The notes under the pieces were generated by a model, which was not told the origin of the DNA, searched no databases, and saw only the letters and a program-made list of their open reading frames with translations. Below are positions 55,489 through 64,000 of a stretch of DNA of 64,000 nucleotides, piece by piece. Positions within the stretch are counted from its first letter, which is position 1; every line of letters begins with the position of its first letter. The translations under genes and the position numbers were made by a program. The stretch is from Inonotus obliquus (taxonomy: Eukaryota > Basidiomycota > Agaricomycetes > Hymenochaetales > Hymenochaetaceae), in NCBI GenBank assembly GCA_032164295.1, contig JAJHTX010000002.1:3162001-3226000 (forward strand), read 5' to 3'.

Positions 55489-57811
55489 TCAGCCCTGGTA
55501 AAGAGCTGGTACGAGCTGAACCCATACATTGTCATGAGGAGCCACAATGCCTTGCTTCTCGGCCATTCCAAGGTATCCTTTGAGCCGACTGACACCGGCG
55601 CGGTTGTACAGATCCGGATGTTTCTCCTTAAAGAAAGTGCCGAGTACAGTCCTTTCCACCTGGTAGGATGGACTTTCCGCCTGTAAACGTTCAACAAGAG
55701 GCTTGAATATGGGGTCTACAGTGATTTTAGCCCTTGGCGTGGTTGGCTTCGAGTTTACTGCTTGTGCCTGATCTCGCTTCTTTCCGGATGCTTTGAAGTC
55801 GAAACCGTCGCAATTAGGATTGATCTCAATCCACTCATCATTTTCGTCACCTTTAGACGGCAGCAAAACGTTTGCCAGCCTCGCTTCTTCTATGAACTGT
55901 TTCATCCCAGTCACACCGGCTTTCTTGTACACATTTGGGTCCGACTTCAGCATTGCCGAGGCGACGACTGAAGAACGCAGCCGTGTCGTGCACGAGGCTT
56001 GGTTTTGCTCGATGAAGCAGTGTATCAATGGGAGAAACCGACCGGTCAATGGATATCGAAGGGGTTGCGTCTCTTGTTTTGACCCAACGGATGGTGATGC
56101 CGTCGAATTCGTGGTCGTGGAAGAAACGCATGATGAATGTGGGGGAAGCGCATGCTCCGGGGTTTCCACTCGCACCCCGGGCGTTACACTTTGCTCCTTT
56201 TGCGTGAAATCCCAGTTCAAATCGTCGAAGGCGGGATTTAGCTCGATCCAGTCATCGCCCTCGTTGCCTTGCGCTGGCAAGACAACTTTTGCTTGCCTCG
56301 CTTGTTCTACGTACTGCTTCATTCCAGCCACACCAGCAATCTGGTACACATTTGGCTTCATCTTCAACATTGCCGAGGCAACACCCGAAGCTCGCAATCG
56401 TTTCGTACCCAATTGATCCCGTTGCTTGATGAAGCAAACGATCAACGGCAGGAAGCGGAGAAGGATTTGCATCAAATCGGTAGTCCACATTTTGCGATCT
56501 GGCAAAATAGACAACGCCTCCGCCGTATTCGTGGAAGAGACATTTGACGGAACGCTACTAGGTATTACCGTTGTTGAGCCAGGGTCCACGCTGATAACGT
56601 TACTATCAGGAGGAACTTTGGGCAAGCTGTCTTGAATTGCCACGTCTTCACAGTACATGAATAAGAGTATTGCTCACAAAGTACGCTGCTACTCACCCGC
56701 AGTTTTGTTAGTGGACCCACGGGAGGGCCGAATTACTCCAGTAGACCTGGTACATATCGTGCAGGCACAGCCATCGTCGTCTTCTTCTGATTCTGATTCC
56801 AAGTCAAGGGTACAAGACCCTTCAAAGCCGTGCCGACCTGCAATACAAAATCATGTCAAGGTCTGGTCGGGATAGAACACGGGAGAACGTACTTGTCAAG
56901 ACTCGGTCGAGCGCGCCATTTGGCGGATTCGCAGGAAGCGGAGTGGTTGATGTCGCGTGTTTCATTGAGTCCTCAGTCCGAGTGATTCCCAGCATGCTCG
57001 AGCTCGTTAAATTTGCGGGTTTGTGTGATGTCTGGGACAATTCGGATTTGGACTCCGTTTTATGCGGGGGATTATCAGCATTAACTTTGGGGAGAGTAAG
57101 AGAAACCGGCGTCGGGGAGGCTTCCTTGGGCGGCGGAGCTAAATGCCGTTGACCCTGCTCGTCTACTGCCGATACGTTGACCGACTCGCATGGATTAGCT
57201 GTACTTCTCGTTTGATCGTCTGTACCAGTCACGTCCCTCTGCCAGTCGAATAGCTCATCAGCCTGCATCTTCAAACCCGGATATGCCCAACTCGGAGCGA
57301 TTATGGCTATCCTATACCCACGTAACTTTAGCACCGCTGCCGCATATGCAAAGTCACGGTCACCAGTGATAATTGCTATTGTTGCCGGAGGTGGAGTATC
57401 CATCGCGAAAGTTAACATGTCCACTAGATAAAACCTCCATCATCAGCCCATCAGACGATTGCCTGCCTGTCGTATTTACCTATCATCATTTTGTCCACGA
57501 CGTCTTTCCCCCCATTGTGAGGGCAGTGCACCAAAGCTACCCCTGATGACTGAAGTTCTGAATGGAGAGTCACGGATCTGGGATTGGTACTTTCCAATGA
57601 CAAGTCGACGTATGCCTTAATCACTTTAATCGGATCGAATGGTTGAACTCGGCGCCGTATATTGGCGACAAGCTTACTCCCCGGGATGTTGGGGGGCGGT
57701 CGGCAGTTCTCTATGAATTGGAGGACATTGTCAACAGCAAGAAATTGACCAAGGGAACCAATACCCACCATAGTCCCAGAATACACCGATCTGAGAGGCG
57801 GCTATTCTCAT
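55489..57811 (-). CDS. NYN-domain (PIN-like) putative RNase with three C-terminal OST-HTH/LOTUS-like repeats
   Basis: The start MRIAASQIGVFWDYENCRPP (57811) joins across a 61-nt intron to the NYN domain. It continues FDPIKVIKAYVDLSL, LQSSGVALVHCPHNGGKDVV, DKMMIVDMLTFAMDT, IAIITGDRDFAYAAAVLKLR and GYRIAIIAPSW. The acidic residues in FWDYEN, KDVVDKMM and TGDRDF form the expected metal centre of this RNase fold. A disordered linker follows. Three related winged-helix-like units come last. Two are close tandem copies (RFLPLIVCFIKQR ... VAGMKQYVEQARQAKVVLP and RFLPLIHCFIEQN ... VTGMKQFIEEARLANVLLP). The third is more distant (FKPLVERLQAESPSYQVERT ... VSRLKGYLGMAEKQGIV). NYN plus OST-HTH is the MARF1 layout, known from RNA silencing in animals. 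RNA targeting here is inference. Confidence 0.82.
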
Positions 57812-58197
57812 TATATAGCGTACTAAGGCTCCAGATTGTCACAGTCGGGCCCGGGTTAGCGTGGATGAAAGGCGCCCCAGAGTGACACGAATTCAGCAGT
57901 GTTAGCAAACTGAGGAGATTACGATGAACACTGAGGGGGATATAAGTACTTGTGCGCTTGTACCTGCCCTTACGTTGCCCACCGTTAATGCGACTCGTTC
58001 ACTGCTGAGGGAGCTGATGGTATGAGTTAGAACGTTTTGTATTTCCCACCCAGCATGTGTTGACTTCATGTGTGACTTACAAGGCAACATGATGGATCCT
58101 TTTTCAGCCTTGGATCAGTCACGTGCATTCCGCCACTAACCCCACTAACCGTCCAAGGTTCCTTCCTTCTCCCTCATCCCCTTCGCTTTTTATCGTC
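57812..58197. promoter_or_regulatory. Divergent promoter between NYN and MAP1 genes
   Basis: The 386 bp separate start codons at 57811 (-) and 58198 (+). A TATATAAT motif lies directly before the NYN ATG on the minus strand, and CACGTG occurs near 58120. No other gene is seen. Confidence 0.45.
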
Positions 58198-60158
58198 ATG
58201 GGCTCAACTGAAACTACCAGTGTGCCATGTCAAAGCACAACTTGCACCAATGGCAACCCTCCTTCACGTCTAGAATGCCCTACTTGCAACAAGTGAGCCC
58301 CTTTCGCTGCGTCGACCAACCTTCATCTCCGTCATGATCTCAGGAAAACTTCCGGGTGCTTATCTAGACTTCTAACGTAGGCTCGGTATCCAGGGATCTT
58401 TTTTTTGCAATCAAGAATGCTTCAAGAAGGACTGTGCGTAAAATAATATACCAACAAGCAAAGGGCTAACAAGTTCATCATGCAGGGGTAAGCAAGAATT
58501 ACACAATCTTCCAGGTCAGCCAGGCTTAATTCTCATGCGAAAGAAACAACATAAAATCATTCATGACTTTGTAAACTCGTCGTTAACAAGGAAAGGTGGA
58601 TGTCACACGAATTCTCTTCATGACGCTTAATGACTAAACATAGTTCCAGCTCCAGAGAATCCCTTTGGCAACTTCAAATTCTCTGGTTCCTTGAGACCAG
58701 CATATCCCTTGTCCCCTCGGCGAACTGTTCCAAGCCATATCCCTAGACCAGACTACGCTGATGATGGTAGGGTTAAGTCCTTCTTTCATTCCGTTCAAGG
58801 CCTGTAAGCCTGTTAATATTCATCATCATTTGGGAATCTCAAGTTCTAGGAGAATCGAAATCTGAAAGGTTGGCATTGGGAAGTCCGCCACGCATATTGA
58901 CTCCAGAAGAGCAGGAAAAGATGCGAACGGTATGCAGGGTACGTATTCTTCACTCCACTCGTATGAGCCCAGTCCTTGTTCTAATACTTCCTCTACTCGA
59001 CCAGCTTGGCCGAGAGATTCTGGACATTGCGGGTGCCGCCATAAGGCCTGGTATAACTACCGACGAAATCGATGAAATAGTCCATGAAGCCACCATTGAG
59101 CGAGATGCATATCCCTCGCCCTTGAACTATCGGCGTTTCCCTAAATCCGTTTGCACGTATGTTGTCTTATTTAACCGTACACATATTCCTAACTTTGACG
59201 TTGTTCCGCAATTGGGCTAGATCTGTGAACGAAGTAATTTGCCATGGAATTCCAGACCGTCGGCCTCTCTTGAACGGTGACATTATCAACATTGGTCTGG
59301 CTCAGTCTATCTCTGTTTCTCGCAGGAAGTCTTAAACTTTTCACCTCAGACGTCAGTCTTTATTATGACGGCATGTACTATTTTATCCAGCTGCCTGGCT
59401 GGCATTGTCTAATGGAGATCTCGATGCTGGATTCTAGGGTTCCACGGAGATTTGAACGCGATGTATCCTGTTGGTGACGTCGACGAGGAGTCGAAAAAGC
59501 TCATCCGAACGACTCGCGAATGTCTGGACGAGGCTATAAAGATTTGCAAGCCTGGCGCCCTGTTCCGGGATATTGGGAGAATTATGTGCGTACTTACAAC
59601 TCGGTTTCTTGGTCCTTATCATTCTACATCTCTGACTGGTTTGGATTTTGCATCCCAGTGAACCAATAGCCAAGCGCAACGGGTGTTCTGTTGTGCGCCA
59701 GTACACCGGGCACGGTATCAACGAATTGTTCCATTGTAATCCAAACATACCTCATTATGCCAAGAATAAAGCGGTTGGGACAATGAAATCCGGGATGGTG
59801 AGTCTTTCATATCAGTTGAATCTCGTACTGATGCTGATATTACTGCTATGGAAGACATTTACTATCGAGCCGGTACGCGATCACCTCATAGTACCAGGTG
59901 ACTGCGACTGAAGGCTTCTCCCTTCTTCTTTCAGATGATCAATCTCGGAACTTGGGATGGATTACACTGGCCAGATGACTGGACGTGCACGACAGCCGAC
60001 GGGAAAAGGAGCGCGCAATTCGAGGAAACCTTACTGTAAGCCATTTCCAAATACATTCAAGAAGCGTGAGAAGAAGATCTGATGACGAGGCGATGACTCA
60101 CAGGATAACAGATACGGGCGTCGAAGTCCTCACCGCAGGCACGCAGCAAGAGCTTTGA
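58198..60158 (+). CDS. MAP1: Methionine aminopeptidase type 1
   Basis: Removes the initiator Met from nascent proteins at the ribosome. The N-terminus [16 protein letters not shown] and LECPTCNK ... [12 protein letters not shown] is the CX2C-type zinc finger of eukaryotic MetAP1, used for ribosome docking. The catalytic domain follows with [60 protein letters not shown] and [20 protein letters not shown]. Then come GYTGHGIN-type sequence ([20 protein letters not shown]), [20 protein letters not shown] and TEAGVE-like [15 protein letters not shown]. Metal ligands (Asp of NIDVS, Asp of FHGD, His of GHGIN, Glu of TIEP, Glu of QFEETLL) are present. Intron 59371-59437 must use a GC donor to keep FHGD in frame. 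It is divergent from the NYN gene. Confidence 0.93.
59371..59437 (+). other. GC-AG intron in the MAP1 gene
   Basis: The exon ends TATTATGACG and resumes GGTTCCACGGAGAT to spell YYDGFHGD, a catalytic motif. This fixes the donor as GCATGT and the acceptor as TTCTAG. Confidence 0.75.
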
Positions 60159-60359
60159 TGACTTCTTCCGCCTCGTGCCCTGTGAAGTCAGAGCGATTGC
60201 ACGGCGCGGGAGCTTTTTAAGCACAGTATCGAGTGTCCTGTATTCGTGAGTTTTCAATTACAAAGTTCCGGCCTTAGCTTTTCTCTTCCGTAGTGTAAAG
60301 ATGATGTGTGCGATGACGCGCATTTGGCATCTGGTGTGGACTGAAATGATGGGGTCTTT
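60159..60359 (+). other. MAP1 3' flank
   Basis: Downstream DNA of MAP1 leading into copy B of the dispersed segment. No gene is seen. Confidence 0.35.
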
Positions 60360-60712
60360 CATTGGTTCTCTCGTCTTGTCCACCGTGGGTGCGTGGGTTC
60401 GAAAGTAAGGAGTATTTGATTTGATTTGAAAATTCAGCGCTTAAGATGAGGAGATGAGAGAGGGAGGAACCATGTGGAGAGTATGAGAACACATCACCGG
60501 ACCTAGGGGACTTGTGATCGGACTGATCCTTCAGTGGGATTGATTTTTAGACGCCGAAAAAGAACTCTGATCTGCATTCGTACTATCGTTGGCTGGTTTT
60601 GGACATAGCGCGGGGAATATCATGTCGCGAGGTTACTGAGCCTCAATCTCTTGGGCGCCTCCGCTTGACGCTAGACGCTGATGAACAGTCCATAGTGATG
60701 CTGAGTCGATCC
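60360..60712. repeat. Dispersed segment, copy B, left part
   Basis: Matches copy A from its GTCTTGTCCACCGTG block through TTTTTAGACGCCGAAAAAGA to the CGATCCGCATTAGTTAGC site, where the 2.28-kb insertion begins. It lacks the membrane-protein exon of copy A. Confidence 0.78.
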
Positions 60713-60724
60713 GCATTAGTTAGC
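60713..60724. repeat. Target-site duplication, left copy (GCATTAGTTAGC)
   Basis: The same 12-mer borders the right end of the insertion at 63006-63017. It occurs once, uninterrupted, at the matching place in copy A (53939-53950). Confidence 0.85.
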
Positions 60725-61264
60725 TTTTTTTTTTTTAAATGTATTTATTACGCGCGTCAGTAATTCTAGTTACAAGTGCGCGGCAGACAAAATCTACGTG
60801 GTGGTGGGAACTCTAAGAGTGGTGAAGTAAGAAAAGCAGAGAAAAAGGTAGTAGTATAGTGCTCTAAAGAAAGGACTAAGGGTCGCGACGCTGGGGAGGT
60901 AGGGGAATTAGAAGGGGTAACAGAAACTATTTAGAAATTAAGTCACAGTTGCATCCCGCCCTTGCGAGGGGATTACCAGATGGGCTCTAAATGCACCCGA
61001 AGGTTCCGGCACTGTGGAATCAACTTAAGCCAACCGGGCCGTTTAATGCCTCGCCGACCGACAAGTGATAAGTCCTCTCGAGCCATGTTGGGATACTAGC
61101 CCAGCACGCTACGGTCCGGGCTCCTTACCAAAAGTGGTGGTAATTTGCCTTTCCCGTTCCAGTGCACCCGCTTCATGATTCGCCATATAGCATGAATCCG
61201 TATGATGCACCAGTACCTGCCTTACCCCCTGACTAACCACCTAGTAGTATGGCCCAAAGCCACT

Positions 61265-62774
61265 TACTGTGCATCACCCATTAACGCACAGTTTAAGGAG
61301 TTTTGCTCAGCACAAATTCAACACACGCAATTTATACAAAAACAAATACACTATCATACAGCCTGGCATCCTAAGAACACAAATCACGATTTCCATGAGG
61401 GACTGATGTATGTAGAATATTTTATTGAATTTATGAATGGAGGTGTCGAAAATCGCGCGTCGAAGTGAAAGACCCCTTAACGCACAGTCGTGGGAAAATT
61501 GACTGTGCGTTGTCCCGTGAGTGCTAATTATTGTCTCGTCGCACACTTCAAGTTCCTCTACTTAACTCACCGATAAACAGCCATTCTCTTTCCGTGCGCA
61601 TTGAAAATCTCATTGCTGCACTGTCTAAGCGCGTATCAGACGAAGGCCCCTCCGTGCATCGCCATGTCTGCCAGGCTTTTGGGCTGCAATGCTGCAATCG
61701 TGTCTTAATCGCTGCGTCTAACACTTCCCTCTAACTCTCGTCTTCACACTGATAAACAGCCAATCTCTTTCCATGTACATCGACAGTCTCATTTCTGCAC
61801 TGCTGCACTGTTCAAGCGTGCATCGGACAAAGATCCCTCCATGCATCGTCATGTCTGTCGGGTTCCCGTGCTGCTTTTGGCGTCATGGACGGAGAAGGCC
61901 ATGCCAGAGATGAATAACGCTGCCGAATACATGCTTTACTCAACTTGAAATAAAAACGAAGACATCCCCATGTCTTTCCGCATGCCGCACTGCTTCTGGC
62001 GTCACAGATGGAGAAGCTCATGCCAGAGATGAACAACGTCGCCGATTATATGCTTTACTCGACTTCAGATACAAACGAAACCGTGGATTTGGAAGCTTGC
62101 AAGTTCTGGCTTACCTTTCGCAGAGGTGACAGATGGCCTACATCGCTTGATTCAATAAATTAGCTACAAAAGCGGCCGAGAAGTATGAAAACCACCATAC
62201 TTACACCTGTACAACTGAATTGCTAATATTAATCTCAGTTCTGCATCATTCATCATGAAACTTTGTGGTTACATATAATGACATATATACTAGCATAATA
62301 TCCAAAAGTTGTATGTTTTTGTTCAGAGGTACAAATAATAAAAAATTGAAAAGTCGGATTGTATCCAGTTCTCACATGATCAGACTCCAAATTGAGCAGC
62401 GTAAACGACATCCTGTAACTCGACACACAGCGAGTATTATGCTTTGAGATTTTGCACAATATTTCCACTGACCCATAGCTAGTGCTGTACAAAATTTCAG
62501 CGCAGAAGCTGCACGTCTCATAATTGTACCAATAATACAATGCGTGAGAAAGTTCTCAGTTCACAAAAAGTAACTGATTTGGAAAGAATGCCGCACTGTG
62601 CGCTCGAGATCTCAGCATATACTAGGTATTTCTACACCAAAATTTACAGGATAGTAGATGTCATCACTGGCTACCTGTGTACACGTTTGTAGGTCGAAAG
62701 ATGAAGATTTGAGTGAGCTACGGCAAAAGTGTGCGTTAGGGGGTCACTGTGCATTGAGGGGTCACGCACAGTAA
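61265..62774. mobile_element. Non-autonomous terminal-inverted-repeat element(s) nested in the SINE
   Basis: The left end reads TACTGTGCATCACCC and the right end, reversed, TACTGTGCGTGACCCC. This gives an inverted repeat that matches at 13 of 15 bases, with TA at both outer edges. The motif AACGCACAGT or its reverse recurs inside at 61284, 61479 and 61501 and near 62745. The AACGCACAGTC / GACTGTGCGTT pair at 61479-61511 forms a palindrome. This could be the meeting point of two such elements (about 61265-61489 and 61501-62774). No transposase frame is visible. TA edges would suit a Tc1/mariner-type target, but this is tentative. Confidence 0.55.
61581..62160 (+). pseudogene. Three broken fragments of a transportin (karyopherin beta-2 / KAP104) gene
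   Basis: Fragment 1 (from 61581) reads SLSVRIENLIAALSKRVSDE and GPSVHRHVCQAF. Fragment 2 (from 61760) reads SLSMYIDSLISAL and, after a frameshift, KRASDKDPSMHRHVC and EKAMPEMNNAAEYMLYST before a stop. Fragment 3 (from about 61986) reads ALLLASQMEKLMPEMNNVAD, YMLYSTSDTNETVDLEACKF and WLTF. Together these follow a HEAT-repeat region of transportin in order and overlap one another. Fragments 1 and 2 are each preceded by an intron-like 3' end (CTAAC or CTTAAC branch motif, then GATAAACAG). The capture was therefore of genomic DNA, not mRNA. Stops, a frameshift and missing segments make them non-functional. Confidence 0.7.
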
Positions 62775-63005
62775 GCCTAACTAGGCAGAGGGTGACCTGT
62801 CACCTCTCGGTGTTGGTTGGTTTTTAAAATACATTCCCTCATTTATAATTCCCTATCCACTTTGGGACCCTTGCAGGTAATTGTTAAACAATTCTTGGGG
62901 CTTCGTTGGATGGGAGGGTTCAATCACATGGTCTCCCCCTGCTTACCTAAGGTGTGTGTAACCTTTCAGCAGCCGTGATAGTGTCCACTACACCACACGC
63001 CCACT

Positions 63006-63017
63006 GCATTAGTTAGC
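63006..63017. repeat. Target-site duplication, right copy (GCATTAGTTAGC)
   Basis: Perfect match to the left copy at 60713-60724. Confidence 0.85.
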
Positions 63018-63215
63018 TACATTCTTGTCCGATCCTCAGGCTGAGGCGAAGAAAGCTAATCTTGGTGAGAATGACAGTTCGCATGGATGTATCGTGCAAT
63101 GATTCGACATTTGCTGCCAAGCCACCGAAAAATCAACCTTGTTTTCCCATGTCAGTTAGATCGTTTACCTATACCATGGCAAGATGTGACCAGCGGAATC
63201 GGACCACGTATAAAT
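63018..63215. repeat. Dispersed segment, copy B, right part
   Basis: Continues copy A after the insertion: TACATTCTTGTCCGATCCT, AATCTTGGTGAG, TTGCTGCCAAGCCACCGAAA and GTCAGTTAGATCGT, with small gaps. Similarity fades at about 63,215. Confidence 0.75.
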
Positions 63216-64000
63216 TGACAAGGTGATGCTTGGAGGACGCGGACCCACGTTGTCTACTCCTTGCTGGAATGATTGGAGGATCCGAACTCGAATGCGAATA
63301 GTGGTCTCGTGGAAGATTGAATTATAATTGAGATGGAATATGAAGCTGCGTGAATGTGGTCCAGTGATTCAAAGCATATTGGAAGCCAAGACGACCTTCG
63401 TAGATGCAGTACCGTCATATCCCGAATGGAAGGAGAGGAATACCTTCAACCCACCTTTTCACGATGTGAAGGTTTGAATCAGCCACAACCGTTTCAAACC
63501 GAATCGATGACGCATCTACGTTCGGTCCGCCAGCGGGTTAACCCTGTGTGCCAGGACATGTGGAACGTAGTGAAGCATAGACACCAGATTGGGTGTAGGA
63601 TAGTGCTTCCTATGTGCGCCAATCCAACTCTTCGGTAAAGTGTCCAAGAAGAGCACCCCGCGAGACGGTAAGAATGGGGTGGTACAAAGAGGGGATAATC
63701 CGTGACTTTGAAATTGCAAGATTACATAGTCAAGAGGAGCATGTCGTAGTGTCAGTTGTCGCGGTTGGTGTGAGAATTTTACTGTTTTGCAATCATCGTT
63801 TTATGTCGACCGTTGACGCATATAAGAGCCTGCCTCAGTAGATTTAGCGCTCCAGTATTTCAAAGAGTCGAGTCATCTCAACTGAGAGTAAGGAAAATAT
63901 GTAACTTCGAAACTTGAAGAATGCGTGCGTGGAATTTGTAAGCAGAATCGGACAAAGATGCCATGGATTCCCTAGAAAATCTATATTCAGCAAATGACGG
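63216..64000. other. Right-end region without recognised genes
   Basis: Open frames at 63354-63638 and 63614-63841 on the plus strand show no recognisable domain, no joined exons and no clear promoter. I do not call a gene. Confidence 0.35.

Larger units (their letters stand above)
60725..63005 (-). mobile_element. SINE-like retroposon (tRNA-headed, poly(A)-tailed), interrupted by inner TIR DNA
   Basis: The insertion is 2,281 bp between perfect 12-bp target-site duplications. It lies in minus orientation. Its 3' end is a run of 12 T on the plus strand (60725-60736) preceded, in element sense, by AATAAATACATTT. Its 5' head, read on the minus strand from 63005, has a perfect RNA polymerase III A box (TGGTGTAGTGG, at 62985-62995). 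A near B box (GATTGAACC, at 62917-62925) follows. Without the inner element the retroposon would be about 770 bp (60725-61264 plus 62776-63005). No reverse transcriptase frame is seen, so it would need a partner LINE. Assignment as a SINE rests on head, tail and target duplication. Confidence 0.75.

Noticed and set aside
62900..63005. A functional tRNA gene at the right end of the insertion
   Set aside because: The A and B boxes are about 60 bp apart with no clean cloverleaf, and the sequence is bounded by the retroposon target duplication. It is better read as a SINE head.
1..64000. CRISPR arrays, bacterial operons, rRNA genes and viral genes
   Set aside because: None were found; every recognised gene is a eukaryotic, intron-bearing or fungal-type gene.

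Overview
The window is nuclear DNA of a filamentous basidiomycete, most likely an Agaricomycete. Genes are closely packed on both strands and split by many introns of about 45-70 nt. Promoters are often shared between divergent neighbours. The families present (GID subunit, XPF, SF3b, fibrillarin, protein O-mannosyltransferase, NYN/OST-HTH proteins, fungal arrestins) fit a fungus. No bacterial operons, CRISPR arrays or phage genes are visible. Exon joins below were worked out by hand from splice signals and reading frame, so individual boundaries carry some error.

Bases 1-51,600 are a conserved housekeeping block. In order: ARMC8/GID5 (-, its 3' end lies outside the window), dephospho-CoA kinase (+), heat shock factor (+), an arrestin with a repeat-bearing tail (-), SF3b145/CUS1 (-), XPF/RAD1 (-), a degenerate short-chain dehydrogenase (-), proteasome RPN8 (+), CCHC zinc-knuckle protein GIS2/CNBP (+), PMT2-type mannosyltransferase (-), fibrillarin (-), DNAJC9-like J protein (-), a UPF0658-like multi-pass membrane protein (-), a large disordered protein (+), a classical SDR (-), a SET-domain methyltransferase (+), a YheT/EMB8-type hydrolase (+), an unrecognised protein (-), an 84-residue Cys-rich protein (-), mitochondrial ribosomal bS21m (-), GIR2/RWDD1 (+), a transcriptional cyclin (-), eIF2B alpha (+) and a 209-residue unknown (+).

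Bases 51,600-64,000 are accessory in character: gene-poor, repeat-rich and rearranged. A NYN nuclease gene with three C-terminal winged-helix-like repeats sits between partial copies of NYN genes. One copy is inverted, and its intron is better conserved than its exon. Methionine aminopeptidase 1 (+) lies divergent from the NYN gene. A dispersed segment occurs twice, once intact (about 53.2-54.2 kb) and once interrupted (about 60.4 and 63.0 kb). The interruption is a 2.28-kb insertion with a 12-bp target-site duplication. It is a tRNA-headed, poly(A)-tailed SINE-like retroposon that itself contains terminal-inverted-repeat DNA. That inner DNA carries three broken fragments of a transportin (karyopherin beta-2) gene, intron ends included.

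The main points for a second look are the nested element with captured transportin pieces, the NYN copy cluster, an 8-nt microexon in the GIS2 homologue, three GC-AG introns with the same GCATG donor, a catalytically dead SDR, and the small spliced Cys-rich protein.
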